Source of the DNA: Streptomyces malachitofuscus
Lineage (GTDB): Bacteria; Actinomycetota; Actinomycetes; Streptomycetales; Streptomycetaceae
DNA: 64,000 nt
Assembly: GCF_014650055.1 (NCBI RefSeq)
Contig: NZ_BMUF01000005.1
Span: forward strand, 309,330 to 373,329
Direction: 5' to 3'
Shown here: piece after piece, positions 17,095 through 25,954 of the stretch
Layout of the letters: each line of letters opens with the position of its first letter
How positions within the stretch are numbered: position 1 is the first letter of the stretch
The notes under the pieces: model-generated
What the model was told of the DNA's origin: nothing
The model's database searches: none
The model's input: the letters and a program-made list of their open reading frames with translations, nothing else
Made by a program: the position numbers and the translations under genes

Positions 17095-18021
17095 TCACCT
17101 GACCTTGCCGCGCCATCGGCCGAGCAGGCCACGTGCTGTCCCGCGCGCCGGTTCGGCGGTCCGGGGCGGCCGCGGGGCCGGGTGGCGACGGCGAGGGGAA
17201 GGGCGGGGTGCCGGTCGGTGTTCCCTCGCCTCCCGGGTCAGCCGGGTCAGATCGGCCTGCAGCCAGGCGATCTCGTCTGGCTCCTGTGCCGTCATGAGGT
17301 CCTCCGCGATGTGGGCCGCCGGTGAGCCGGGGGCTCCGTGGGAGGGCGGCGGTTCGCGGAAGCCGCTCAGCAGGGACCGCTCGTAGGGGTCCTTGACGAC
17401 CTGCGCCACATGGAGCGGGTCGAGCAGCGAGGCCACGGCCCCGGCCCGCGCCCAGGGGTGGTCGGCCTGGCGGAGCAGGTGACCCAGGTGGCGGGCGCGC
17501 CAGTTGCGGGGGCGCAGGTCGAGGCCGGCGTCGAGCAGGCTCCTGAGCTTGTCGGGCGTGCGTCCCGTCAGCAGCGGTGCGTTCTTGTCGTCGGCCGCGA
17601 ACAGCCGCAGTTCTTCGGCCAGGTAGAGCCAGACCACGGCGCGGTAGCGGTTGGGGTAGAACCTCACCGGCACCAGGAGACCCAGCCGCGCCAGGCGCGT
17701 GAACCTGGCCTTGGGCACCTCCATGAGGGCCGCGCCCTCGGTGGTTCCCACGGCCTGCACGCTTCGACGGAGGGCCTCGGGAAAGCCCGGCCCGGCGCGG
17801 AGCCGCTCGATCTCGGACCGGGCGACCCGTCGGCCACCGCCGTCGTCGTCCCGGGCCGTGCGGATCCGGCCGAGGTGCACGGCGAGGTCGAACTCGGTGC
17901 GCTTGAGACAGAGTTCACGCGCCGCGCGCCCCGTCGTGACCCAGGCACCACGGTCTTCCGTGGGCTGCTCGGCGGGGACGTCGGCGGTTGCGTCGCGCGT
18001 GAGGATGTGGTGTCCGGGCAT
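17095..18021 (-). CDS. DUF6397 family protein with helix-turn-helix-like segments
   Basis: A 308-aa soluble protein. The N-terminal half looks like two small DNA-binding-type modules: WVTTGRAARELCLKRTEFDLA followed by an RRVARSEIERL segment, and later MEVPKARFTRLARLGLLVP, reminiscent of MerR or excisionase-like winged helices. The C-terminal half includes NWRARHLGHLLRQ and ends in a basic proline/arginine-rich tail. I recognise it as a Streptomyces family (DUF6397) without known function. DNA binding is inferred only from the helix patterns. Confidence 0.65.
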   Translation of the reverse strand: MPGHHILTRDATADVPAEQPTEDRGAWVTTGRAARELCLKRTEFDLAVHLGRIRTARDDDGGGRRVARSEIERLRAGPGFPEALRRSVQAVGTTEGAALMEVPKARFTRLARLGLLVPVRFYPNRYRAVVWLYLAEELRLFAADDKNAPLLTGRTPDKLRSLLDAGLDLRPRNWRARHLGHLLRQADHPWARAGAVASLLDPLHVAQVVKDPYERSLLSGFREPPPSHGAPGSPAAHIAEDLMTAQEPDEIAWLQADLTRLTREAREHRPAPRPSPRRRHPAPRPPRTAEPARGTARGLLGRWRGKVR

Positions 18022-18144
18022 GCTCGTCTCCCCCGTGGAGTGTGGGCAGTGGCGCCGGGTGCGCCGCTCGGAAAAACCGTAGCCGCTCCGTCACACTGCG
18101 TGGCGAGCCTGTGGACAACTTCGACGACAGGACAAAAGCGCAGG

Positions 18145-18552
18145 TCAGAGATCTGCCTCGGGTTCCGGTCGGCGGGCGTCCACGTCCAGGTGCTCGCCGA
18201 CCCGGTTGACCAGCAGTGTCATCTCGTAGGCGATCTGGCCGATGTCCGCCTCGGCGCCGCTCAGCACACAGAGACAGCTGCCGGCGCCGGCCGCGGTGAC
18301 GAAGAGCACCGCGTCGTCGAATTCGATCATGGTTTGGCGCACCCCGCCCGCGCCGAAGTGCCGTCCGGACCCCTTGGCCAGGCTGTGCAGGCCGGACGAC
18401 ACGGCGGCGAGATGCTCCGCGTCCTCACGGCGCAGCCCCGTGCTCGCGCCCGTCACCAGCCCGTCGTTGGACAGGACGAGCGCGTGCCGCACGTGTTCGA
18501 CGCGTTGGGTCAGGTCGTCCAGCAGCCAGTCGAGTCCCTGGTTCTGCCCCAT
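18145..18552 (-). CDS. Orphan Roadblock/LC7 domain protein (CvnB paralogue)
   Basis: A 135-aa single Roadblock/LC7 domain: LDWLLDDL at the N-terminus, ALVLSNDGL, EDAEHLAAV, GRHFGAGGVRQTM and DIGQIAYEM. It is very similar along its whole length to the CvnB protein at 20268-20705 and probably arose by duplication. Roadblock proteins dimerise and act as GTPase-activating or scaffold partners of small Ras-like GTPases. Unlike the operon copy it stands alone, so it may compete with or replace CvnB in binding CvnD. A purine-rich GGGGGAGA lies upstream of ATG 18552. Confidence 0.88.
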   Translation of the reverse strand: MGQNQGLDWLLDDLTQRVEHVRHALVLSNDGLVTGASTGLRREDAEHLAAVSSGLHSLAKGSGRHFGAGGVRQTMIEFDDAVLFVTAAGAGSCLCVLSGAEADIGQIAYEMTLLVNRVGEHLDVDARRPEPEADL

Positions 18553-18671
18553 GTCGTGGATCTCCCCCTGCTCATTCCCCGTGGTCTGCCCCGTGTGCGT
18601 CCCCTCCTGGCGGGAGGGTCCCCGCGCCAGCCTTCCCCACGACCGGGCGGCGGGCAAGGAGGATGGAGGCC

Positions 18672-19100
18672 ATGGGACACAAGATGACCGAGGAAGAGTG
18701 GCGGGAGTTCGTCTCGTCCGGCTCCCGCACGGCCAAGCTCGCCACCGTCCGGGCCGACGGCAGCCCGCATGTGGCGCCGATCTGGTTCCTGCTCGACGGG
18801 GACGACGTGGTCTTCAACACCGGGGCGCGGACCGTGAAGGGGCGCAACCTGGCCCGTGACGGGCGGGTCGCCCTGTGCGTGGACGACGACCGGCCGCCGT
18901 TCGCCTTCGTGGTGCTCCAGGGCCGGGCGCGGCTCTCGGAGGACCCCGAGGAGCTCCGGTACTGGGCCACCCGGATCGGGGCGCGGTACATGGGCGAGGA
19001 CCGTGCCGAGGAGTTCGGGGCGCGCAATGCCGTGCCGGGCGAGCTCCTCGTCCGCGTCACGATCGAGAAGGCCGTGACGGAGGCGGGCGTCGCGGACTGA
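18672..19100 (+). CDS. PPOX-class pyridoxamine-5'-phosphate-oxidase-like flavoprotein
   Basis: A 142-aa split-barrel protein. KLATVRADGSPHVAPIWFLLDG is interrupted in the middle by nothing unusual and matches the first strands of F420- or FMN-dependent PPOX proteins; TVKGRNLARDGRVALCVDD provides the cofactor-contacting Lys/Arg region. Members reduce small molecules with F420H2 or store flavin or haem. The exact cofactor is not decidable here. ATG 18672 is preferred (AAGGAGG nine bases upstream) over ATG 18663. It is divergent from the orphan Roadblock gene. Confidence 0.85.
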   Translation: MGHKMTEEEWREFVSSGSRTAKLATVRADGSPHVAPIWFLLDGDDVVFNTGARTVKGRNLARDGRVALCVDDDRPPFAFVVLQGRARLSEDPEELRYWATRIGARYMGEDRAEEFGARNAVPGELLVRVTIEKAVTEAGVAD

Positions 19101-19130
19101 CACCCCGCCCGCGGGGTGCCGGCTCGCGCG

Positions 19131-19736
19131 TCATCCCACCGAGTCGAGCAGCCGGGCGGTGTGCATCCGCCCGGCGTACTCGACGAGCCGGATCAGCACT
19201 TCCTTCCCCGAGTCGCGCTCACGCGCGTCGCACAGCACGACGGGCGTTCCGGCGTCGAGGTCGAGGGCGCGGCAGACGTTCTGCGTGTCGTGGCGCCGGG
19301 CTCCCGCGAAGCAGTTGACGGCGACCACGAACGGGATCCGCCGGTGCTCGAAGTAGTCCACCGCGGGGAAGCAGTCCTCCAGTCGCCGGGTGTCCGCGAG
19401 GACCACCGCGCCCAGAGCGCCCTGTGCCAGTTCGTCCCACAGGAACCAGAAGCGGTCCTGGCCCGGTGTTCCGAACAGGTACAGGGACAGCCCGGAGCGG
19501 ATGGTGATCCGGCCGAAGTCCATGGCGACGGTCGTCGTGACCTTCTGGTCCACCCCGTCGGTGTCGTCCACCGACTGGCCGGCTTCGCTCAGCAGTTCCT
19601 CGGTGCGCAGCGGACGGATCTCGCTGACCGCTCCCACCAGGGTGGTCTTCCCCACGCCGAATCCGCCGGCGACCAGTATCTTCAGCGCAAGCGCGGACGT
19701 CTCGCCGCCGGCTGCGTCGGAGTGTTCAGGGACCAT
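19131..19736 (-). CDS. cvnD: CvnD: Ras-like small GTPase of the conservon
   Basis: A 201-aa P-loop GTPase. Walker A is AGGFGVGKTTL (about residues 23-33), the switch II block is FGTPGQDRFWF, and the base-recognition loop is the atypical AVNCFAG in place of NKxD, all usual for CvnD/MglA-like proteins. It is the output switch of the conservon, thought to cycle between GTP and GDP at the membrane under CvnA/CvnB control. It follows cvnC after 98 bases and ends the operon; no cvnE cytochrome P450 gene follows. Confidence 0.92.
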   Translation of the reverse strand: MVPEHSDAAGGETSALALKILVAGGFGVGKTTLVGAVSEIRPLRTEELLSEAGQSVDDTDGVDQKVTTTVAMDFGRITIRSGLSLYLFGTPGQDRFWFLWDELAQGALGAVVLADTRRLEDCFPAVDYFEHRRIPFVVAVNCFAGARRHDTQNVCRALDLDAGTPVVLCDARERDSGKEVLIRLVEYAGRMHTARLLDSVG

Positions 19737-19834
19737 CGCTCACTTCTCTCTGGAGTGCCGGCCGCGGTCGGCAGGGGCAGGGTGTGCCGCACGGGTCCGG
19801 GAGCGGCCCTCGCGCGGCACGGGTGCGGTGTCGC

Positions 19835-20245
19835 CTACAGCGCCCGCAGTCCCGCGATCACCTCGCGGAGGATGCGCTCGTCGGGCAGGCGCGCGGGGGG
19901 TACGGGTCGGCTGACGGTGACGCAGCCGCGTTCCAGCAGGTCCCCGAGGAGGACCCGGACCACACCGACGGGCAGGTCGGTCCCGGCGGCGAGTTCGGCG
20001 ACCGACTGTGTCTCCGGACGGCACAGTTCGATCAGCGCGCGATGCTCCGGCCCGAGGGCCGGGTCGTGCGCCTCGGGTGCGGCCGGGGCCAGGGTGACGA
20101 GGGCGATCAGGTCGAACCGCACCCCGCCGGGGCCGGACCTGGTGCGTCCTCCGGTCATCGCGTACGGCCGGACCAGGGGCCCTGCCTCGTGGTCGTACCA
20201 CTGGCTGCCCCGCTCGCGCGGGATGCCCGTCGTGTCCTCGGTCAT
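19835..20245 (-). CDS. cvnC: CvnC: DUF742 winged-helix protein of the conservon
   Basis: A 136-aa DUF742 protein. The N-terminal VRPYAMTGGRT motif and the C-terminal winged helix (SVAELAAGTDLPVGVVRVLL, then LPDERILREVIAGLRAL) are diagnostic of CvnC. Its role is unclear; it is proposed to be part of a membrane-associated complex with CvnA, B and D. It lies 22 bp after cvnB. Confidence 0.92.
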   Translation of the reverse strand: MTEDTTGIPRERGSQWYDHEAGPLVRPYAMTGGRTRSGPGGVRFDLIALVTLAPAAPEAHDPALGPEHRALIELCRPETQSVAELAAGTDLPVGVVRVLLGDLLERGCVTVSRPVPPARLPDERILREVIAGLRAL

Positions 20246-20267
20246 CTGCTCGGACCGCTTCCTCGTC

Positions 20268-20705
20268 TCATCCGGCGGCCGGTGGCCGCGCGCCGACGCG
20301 CGGCGCGGTGCGCAGGTGCTCGCCGACGCGTTTGACCAGCCGTGCCATCTCGTAGGCCACCAGGCCGATGTCCGCGGTCACCGCGGTCAGCAGGGCGAGG
20401 CAGGAGCCGTCTCCGGCGGCGGCCACGAACAGGAAGCCGTCGTCCATCTCGACCATCGTCTGGCGTACCCCGCCGGCCCCGAAGTGCCGGCCCGCGCCCT
20501 TGGCGAGGCTGTGGAACCCGGAGGCGACCGCCGCCAGGTGCTCGGCGTCCTCGCGTCCGAGGCCCTCGGAGGCGCCCACGGCGAGTCCGTCGTTGGACAG
20601 CACCACGGCGTGCCGCAGGCCGGCGACGCGGAGCACCATGTCGTCGAGCAGCCAGTCGAGTTCGCCGGATCGCCGGCCGGCCCTGGTGCGCGGTTGCTGG
20701 ATCAT
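20268..20705 (-). CDS. cvnB: CvnB: Roadblock/LC7 protein of the conservon
   Basis: A 145-aa Roadblock/LC7 protein with LDWLLDDMV, AVVLSNDGL, EDAEHLAAV and GRHFGAGGVRQTM. Its ATG overlaps the cvnA stop as ATGA (20702-20705), so it is translationally coupled to the sensor. By analogy with MglB it should dimerise and modulate GTP hydrolysis by CvnD. A close paralogue lies at 18145-18552. Confidence 0.92.
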   Translation of the reverse strand: MIQQPRTRAGRRSGELDWLLDDMVLRVAGLRHAVVLSNDGLAVGASEGLGREDAEHLAAVASGFHSLAKGAGRHFGAGGVRQTMVEMDDGFLFVAAAGDGSCLALLTAVTADIGLVAYEMARLVKRVGEHLRTAPRVGARPPAAG

Positions 20706-23362
20706 GCGGGGTCTCCTTCGGTGCTGTGGCCGCCCGGAACGGGAACGGCGCCGGGGCCGGGGAGTCTGCCGCCCCCGCGCGCCCAGCCGTCGCGATAGGC
20801 GGCCATGCGGTCCCGTACGAGTTCGGGGGTGCGGTCGTCCGTACCGTCGTGGCGCACGGACGCGGGCGCTCCGTCATGGCGGCCCTCGCGCAGTTGCGGG
20901 GCGAGGCTGGCCTGGCGCACCCGGCGTGGGAGGTCGTCGGAGCCGGCCGGTTCGGCCTCCGGGCGGTGCAGTCGCAAGGGGGCGGCTCCCGGGCGTCGGT
21001 CCGCGGGAGTGTTCCGTGGGGGGCGGGTGCTGCCGTCCGCCCCGCCAATGCGCCCCGTTGCCCCGGCCGGGGTGACGTCCGCCGCACCGATGCCCGTGCC
21101 CGCCCCGGCGGAGCTGCCGGGGTCCGCCGCGCCGGTACCTGCCCTGACCGGGGTGACGTCCGCCGGGGCCGTGACCGGAGCGACCAGGGCGCGGCGGTCG
21201 TCGGGGGCGGGGACGGCCTCGTGGGGCGGGACGGCGCCGGGCACGCGTGCGGAGGCGTGTTCCCGGAGGGGTTCCCGTCGGGCCGTGGCGCCGGCTGAGC
21301 GTTCCGCCGGGCCGGTGTCGTCGAGCAGCGCGGTGGGCAGCAGGACGACCGCGGTGGTGCCGCCGTACGGGGAGGTCCGCAGGTGCACCTTGACGGCGTG
21401 CCGCGCGGCGAGCCTGCTCACCACGAAGAGGCCGAGACGGTCGCTGTCGAACAGGTCGAGCGCCTCGGACTCGGTGATGCGCCGGTTCGCCTCGGCGAGG
21501 GTCTCCTTGCCCATGCCCAGGCCCCGGTCCTCGACCTCCACGGCGTAGCCGTTCCCGACAGGTTCGCCGGTGACGCGGACGCGTGTGTGGGGCGGCGAGA
21601 ACTGGGCCGCGTTCTCGATGATCTCGGCGAGGAGGTGGGTGAGGTCGGCGACCGCCGTGCCCACGACGGACGCCTCGGAGAGCTGCCGCACCTCCACGCG
21701 CGCGTAGTCCTCGACCTCGGAGACGGCGGCACGTACGACGTCGGTGAGCGGGACGGGCATGCGCCAGGCGCGGCCGGGTGCCGCGCCGGACAGGATGATC
21801 AGGCTCTCCGCGTGGCGCCGCATCCGTGTGGTGAGGTGGTCGAGGCGGAAGAGGTCGCTCAGCTCCCCGGGGTCGTCGGAGCGGCGTTCCATGCTGTCCA
21901 GCAGGCTGAGTTGCCGGTGGACGAGGATCTGGCTGCGACGGGCCAGATTGACGAAGACGCCGGAGATCCCTCCGGCCAGTTCGGCGCGCTCCGCGGCGGC
22001 GCGCAGTGCCGCGCGGTGCACCGTGCCGAGGGCCTCGGCGACCTGGCCGGTCTCGTCCTGCGTCCGGGGCCCGGGCGGCGCCTCCGCCTCGATGTCGATC
22101 TTGTCGCCCGCGCGCAGCTTCCTCATGGCCTCGGGGAGTTTGCGGTGGGCGATCTCCAGGGCGTTGTTGCGCAGGCCGATCAGTTCGACGACGAGGCCCC
22201 GGCCGATGCGCACCGAGATGACGAGCGAGGCGGCGACGGCGGCGAGGCCGAGGAGTACCGCGGCGCCGGCCGGGCCGAACAGCCCTCGGGTGACCGGGTC
22301 GGCCCGGTGGGCGACACGGGTCGCCGCTTCGGCGCCGAGGGTCCGCATCCCGTCCCTTACGCGGGTGTGCGCCGCGTTCCACGAGTCCTGCGGGGCCGCT
22401 TGGACGGCGCGGGTGCCGGGGCCGGCGGCGAGCACGTCGTCCTCGGCGGTGTGCAGGCTCGCGTATTCGGGGCTGTCGGCGAGGGTGTTCCACGCGGCGC
22501 GTGCGGGGTCGCGCAGGTCGGGGGCGGCGGAACCGGTGAGCGTGCGGCGCAGTTCGACTGCTCCGGTGAACAGGCGCAGCCGCTCGCCGCGGAGACCGCC
22601 GCCGTCGAGCCGGGCACTGGTCAGGAGCGCGTCCTCCTGGGCGAGTGCCTCCGCCGCGCGGGCGAACTCGAGCAGCACGCGCGCGTCGGCGCCGAGTTCG
22701 GCGTCCTGGATGCCGGTGAGGGCGCCGCCGACGCCGAAGCCCGCGGCGATGGTGCCGGTGTACTGGCCGTACGTGTCCCCCCAGTCGGCGCTGCCCGCGC
22801 GGACCGCTGTCCGCAGCGGGCGCAGACGTTCGGCCGCGACGAGGAAGGCGTCCAGCCGGTCCGCCACCGCGCGGGGCAGTTCCTCGCCGTCGGCGACGGT
22901 GCCGTGCTCGCCGAGCCGCAGTGCCGCAACGGCCCGGTCGGTGCCGCGGGCGAGTCGCGTCAGCTCGTCGGCCGGCACTGCCGACGCGTCGGTCGCGCGG
23001 CGTACCGCGGCGGCGCGTTCCACCTGCAGGGCGGTGACGGCGGCGGAGACCGGGGCGCGGACCGCGGCGTCCACGTGCTGGGCCTGGCGCAGTCGGGAGA
23101 TGTCCTGGGCGGTCGTCACGGTGGCGTACGCCCACAGGGCGAGCAGGGAGACGACCGGCACCATCAGCAGGCAGATGATCTTGGCGCGTACGGTGCGGGG
23201 TCCGTTGAGCCCTCGTGGCGTACGCCCGGCCGGCGGTGCCGGACCGTCCGGGAGGCCGGGGCCTTCGTCGGCCGGTGGTCCTGCGTGGGCGCGCCGGCCG
23301 CGGGCGGGAGGCGGGGACGGTGCCCCGGCGGGGGCTGTCGGGGTCCTCCGGGATGTGCGCAT
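20702..23362 (-). CDS. cvnA: CvnA: sensor histidine-kinase-like protein of the conservon
   Basis: An 886-aa membrane protein. After a low-complexity cytoplasmic start come TM1 (about residues 63-83), a large extracytoplasmic nitrate/NIT-like sensor region to about 360, TM2 (about 366-388), a linker, and an ATPase domain with N-box AEIIENAAQFSP (about 575) and VEDRGLGMGKE. The phosphoacceptor region reads MRRHAESLIILSG, so a His is present, but true kinase activity is unproven in this family. Residues 690-886 are a disordered Pro/Ala/Gly tail. ATG 23362 has GAGGAG four bases upstream. It heads the cvnA-B-C-D operon. Confidence 0.92.
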   Translation of the reverse strand: MRTSRRTPTAPAGAPSPPPARGRRAHAGPPADEGPGLPDGPAPPAGRTPRGLNGPRTVRAKIICLLMVPVVSLLALWAYATVTTAQDISRLRQAQHVDAAVRAPVSAAVTALQVERAAAVRRATDASAVPADELTRLARGTDRAVAALRLGEHGTVADGEELPRAVADRLDAFLVAAERLRPLRTAVRAGSADWGDTYGQYTGTIAAGFGVGGALTGIQDAELGADARVLLEFARAAEALAQEDALLTSARLDGGGLRGERLRLFTGAVELRRTLTGSAAPDLRDPARAAWNTLADSPEYASLHTAEDDVLAAGPGTRAVQAAPQDSWNAAHTRVRDGMRTLGAEAATRVAHRADPVTRGLFGPAGAAVLLGLAAVAASLVISVRIGRGLVVELIGLRNNALEIAHRKLPEAMRKLRAGDKIDIEAEAPPGPRTQDETGQVAEALGTVHRAALRAAAERAELAGGISGVFVNLARRSQILVHRQLSLLDSMERRSDDPGELSDLFRLDHLTTRMRRHAESLIILSGAAPGRAWRMPVPLTDVVRAAVSEVEDYARVEVRQLSEASVVGTAVADLTHLLAEIIENAAQFSPPHTRVRVTGEPVGNGYAVEVEDRGLGMGKETLAEANRRITESEALDLFDSDRLGLFVVSRLAARHAVKVHLRTSPYGGTTAVVLLPTALLDDTGPAERSAGATARREPLREHASARVPGAVPPHEAVPAPDDRRALVAPVTAPADVTPVRAGTGAADPGSSAGAGTGIGAADVTPAGATGRIGGADGSTRPPRNTPADRRPGAAPLRLHRPEAEPAGSDDLPRRVRQASLAPQLREGRHDGAPASVRHDGTDDRTPELVRDRMAAYRDGWARGGGRLPGPGAVPVPGGHSTEGDPA

Positions 23363-23427
23363 GGACTCCTCGCTCGGGAGGGTTGCGTGGGGCGGGCCGG
23401 CCGGACACCGGCACCGCGGGGGCCGGG

Positions 23428-24201
23428 TCAGTGGGCGGTGTGCTCGACCGGCCGCCGGGCCGGGGCCGAGGCCTCGTGCTCCCGGGCCGAGGGCGACAGC
23501 GCCACGAAGGCCGAGGTGATGAAGAGGTAGGACCCGAGTCCGACGGCGAGCGGGAAGATGAACTGCATCGCCGTGGCCCCGTCCAGTGGTGCGCCGGACG
23601 GCGTGACGCGCACGCTCACCGCGAACATCCCCGTGTAGTGCATGCTGCTGACCGCCGCGCCCATGATCAGCGAGGCCACGGTGACCGCGAGGGGCGAGTG
23701 GATGTTGAGTGCCGCCCACAGGGCCGCGGTGGCCGCGACGACGGCGATGAGGACGGACATGCCGACGAGCACGGGGTCGTAGCTGACCTCGCCGTGCAGC
23801 CGCACCGCCGCCATGCCCAGGTAGTGCATGCTCGCGACGCCGAGACCGGTGGTGAGCCCGCCGAGCAGCAGTGCCCGGACACGGTCACGGCTGCGGCCGA
23901 CGGCGAACACGCCGGCGCAGACGACGGCCATCGCGACGAGCAGACTGGCCAGGGTGAGCGGTACGTCGTAGCGGATGCCGGTGCCGCTGACGCCGAAGCC
24001 GAGCATGGCCACGAAGTGCATGGTCCAGATGCCGGTGCCGATCGCGGAGGCGGCGGTGAGCAGCCAGTTGCGGCGTGCGCGGCCGGTGGTGGCGAGCGCG
24101 CGGACGGTGCAGCGCAGTCCGAGGGCGGCGCCCGTGCAGGCCATCGCGTACGACAGCACGGGGGTGAGCCATCCCAGGGTGGCGTGGTCCAGGTGTCCCA
24201 T
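23428..24201 (-). CDS. MHYT-domain integral membrane sensor
   Basis: A 257-aa protein with seven predicted membrane helices and three MHYT-type motifs: MHFVAM, MHYLGM and MHYTGM, each near the outer face. MHYT domains are proposed to bind copper or another metal and sense O2, CO or NO (family proposal, not proven). No GGDEF/EAL output domain is attached; only a 30-residue tail follows. It ends 65 bp before cvnA on the same strand, so it may be the first gene of the conservon operon and supply its sensory input. Confidence 0.88.
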   Translation of the reverse strand: MGHLDHATLGWLTPVLSYAMACTGAALGLRCTVRALATTGRARRNWLLTAASAIGTGIWTMHFVAMLGFGVSGTGIRYDVPLTLASLLVAMAVVCAGVFAVGRSRDRVRALLLGGLTTGLGVASMHYLGMAAVRLHGEVSYDPVLVGMSVLIAVVAATAALWAALNIHSPLAVTVASLIMGAAVSSMHYTGMFAVSVRVTPSGAPLDGATAMQFIFPLAVGLGSYLFITSAFVALSPSAREHEASAPARRPVEHTAH

Positions 24202-24342
24202 GGCCCCGGGACGCTAGGGGGCGCGAGCGCGCGAAGGGGGCGCGTTTCGAAAGCGGTTGGAATCTGACGCAGCGGTGCACCGGAACGACCGCGTCACGCT
24301 CGAACGTGCGCACTGCGGTGTCGCTCGTCCCGGTGAGGGATC

Positions 24343-24951
24343 ATGCGGAGCATGAGCGACGACCACACACACGTCCAGGAGTTCTTCACCGCGCGGGCCG
24401 CGGACTGGGACCGCCGCTTCCCCGACGACGGCCCCGCCTACGCGGCGGCGGTCGCCGAGCTCGGTCTGCGGGAGGGCGGCCGGGTGCTCGACGCCGGCTG
24501 CGGCACCGGGCGGGCCCTGCCCCCGCTGCGCGCGGCGGTGGGCCCTTCGGGGGTGGTGCTCGGCGCGGATCTGACCCCGGCCATGCTGCGGGAGGCGGCG
24601 CGGGCCGGACGGGACCGCGACGGGGCGCTGCTGCTCACCGACGTCGCCGCGCTGCCGCTGCGGTCCTCGTCGCTGGACGCGGTGTTCGCGGCGGGACTGA
24701 TCGCGCATCTGCCGGACCCGGCCGGGAACCTCCGGGAGATCGCGCGGGTGGTGCGGCCAGGCGGTGTGCTGGCGCTGTTCCACCCGGTCGGCCGGGCGGC
24801 GCTCGCCGCACGTCAGGGCCGCACGATCACACCGGACGACCTCCGCGCGGAGCCGAACCTGCGCCCGGTGCTGGCCGGTTCGGGCTGGCGCATGACGTCG
24901 TACGCCGACGAGGACGACCGCTTCCTGGCGCTGGCCGTGCGAGCGGACTGA
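24343..24951 (+). CDS. Class I SAM-dependent methyltransferase
   Basis: A 202-aa Rossmann methyltransferase. Motif I VLDAGCGTGRALP, the acidic loop VLGADLTPAML, and motif III/IV FAAGLIAHLPDPAGNLREIARVVRPGG are clear and resemble UbiE/COQ5-type enzymes acting on small molecules. The protein is short, without an extra substrate domain, so the substrate cannot be inferred. ATG 24343 (GAGGG upstream) is used; ATG 24352 is possible. It is divergent from the MHYT gene. Confidence 0.85.
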   Translation: MRSMSDDHTHVQEFFTARAADWDRRFPDDGPAYAAAVAELGLREGGRVLDAGCGTGRALPPLRAAVGPSGVVLGADLTPAMLREAARAGRDRDGALLLTDVAALPLRSSSLDAVFAAGLIAHLPDPAGNLREIARVVRPGGVLALFHPVGRAALAARQGRTITPDDLRAEPNLRPVLAGSGWRMTSYADEDDRFLALAVRAD

Positions 24952-24972
24952 GCACCGGACCTGACGCCGGGG

Positions 24973-25854
24973 TCAGTCCGGGTGCCGCACCGGACATCCT
25001 CTCAGGCCCGGTACGGGGGTGGTGCCCAGGTCGGCGAGCCGGTAGCCGTACGGGTAGCTCTTGATCTCCCAATTCTGCCGGGCGAAGTGCGGGGCGCGGC
25101 GGGGCGGCAGCAGCCGGACGGCGCGCCCCCGCAGCCGGACCGCGCGGCGCACCCACGCACGCGTGGCCGCGCTCGGCGGGGTGTAACGGAAGGCACGCAG
25201 CAGGGGCTCGTCGAGCAGGGCGAGCGTGGCGGTGCGCAGCACCGGGGCGAGCGGGCGCGGATACCAGGAGGCCATGAGGTCGAGGGTGGCGTCCGAGACC
25301 CGTCGCGCGCCCTCGTCCCAGCCGAAGTGGGCCTCCTCGTAGGCGTCCAGACAGCTCGCGAACTCCTCGTAGGACCCGGGGATGTCCTTGATGCCCATGT
25401 GCCTGCCGAGAGTCCGGTAGTGGACGGTACTGGCGACGATCTCGTGCTGCGACAGCCTGCGCCACCCGTAGGCGTCGATCCACCGCCGGGGCATCACCAC
25501 GAACGTGCACAGCACGTAGCGCATGTCGTCGTCGGGGATGTCGTAGGAGTGGTGCATCCGGTTGATGCGGCGGAGCGCGGTCCGGCCCTGCGGACTGCCG
25601 AACCCGTGCTCGACGATGGCGTCGAGGAGCAGCGAGGTGTCGTCGTAGCGCTTCTGGGACCGGTCGGTGAGCTCCGCCGTCTCGGCGAGCAGCCGGCCGA
25701 TCCGGGGTACGGCGTAGGTGCGGTAGAGGGCCAGTTCCAGGGACCGGGTGAAGTCCCAGGGGAACTCGTAGGCGAAGCTGAGCCGGTAGATCTCCGTGGC
25801 CTGCCGGTACGGGTCCATCCGTCGGATGCGTTCCAGCCGTTCGTAGCGCCGCAC
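24973..25854 (-). CDS. MpaB/DUF2236-type oxygenase-like protein
   Basis: A 293-aa protein of the DUF2236 (MpaB, latex-clearing protein Lcp) superfamily: all-helical, starting DPYRQATEIYRLSFAYEFPWDF, with histidines in NRMHHSYDIPDDD and LSQHEIVASTVHYRTLGRHMG that could contact haem or another metal. Family members cleave polyisoprene or oxidise peptidyl substrates, but many are uncharacterised. GTG 25854 follows a GGGGGCGG purine run; longer frames up to 26043 look non-coding. It diverges from the small gene at 25955. Confidence 0.72.
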   Translation of the reverse strand: MRRYERLERIRRMDPYRQATEIYRLSFAYEFPWDFTRSLELALYRTYAVPRIGRLLAETAELTDRSQKRYDDTSLLLDAIVEHGFGSPQGRTALRRINRMHHSYDIPDDDMRYVLCTFVVMPRRWIDAYGWRRLSQHEIVASTVHYRTLGRHMGIKDIPGSYEEFASCLDAYEEAHFGWDEGARRVSDATLDLMASWYPRPLAPVLRTATLALLDEPLLRAFRYTPPSAATRAWVRRAVRLRGRAVRLLPPRRAPHFARQNWEIKSYPYGYRLADLGTTPVPGLRGCPVRHPD

Positions 25855-25954
25855 CGTGCCGCCCCCTTCTTTCGCCGACGCCGCAACTCTACGTTGAGCA
25901 GCAGGAGATGCACGGTCGGTGAGAGCGATCTCGCGCAGAGGGAAGGTGGGCCGC

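Noticed and set aside
19101..19130. cvnE-type cytochrome P450 expected after cvnD
   Set aside because: Only 30 bases separate cvnD from the convergent PPOX gene; no P450 is present.
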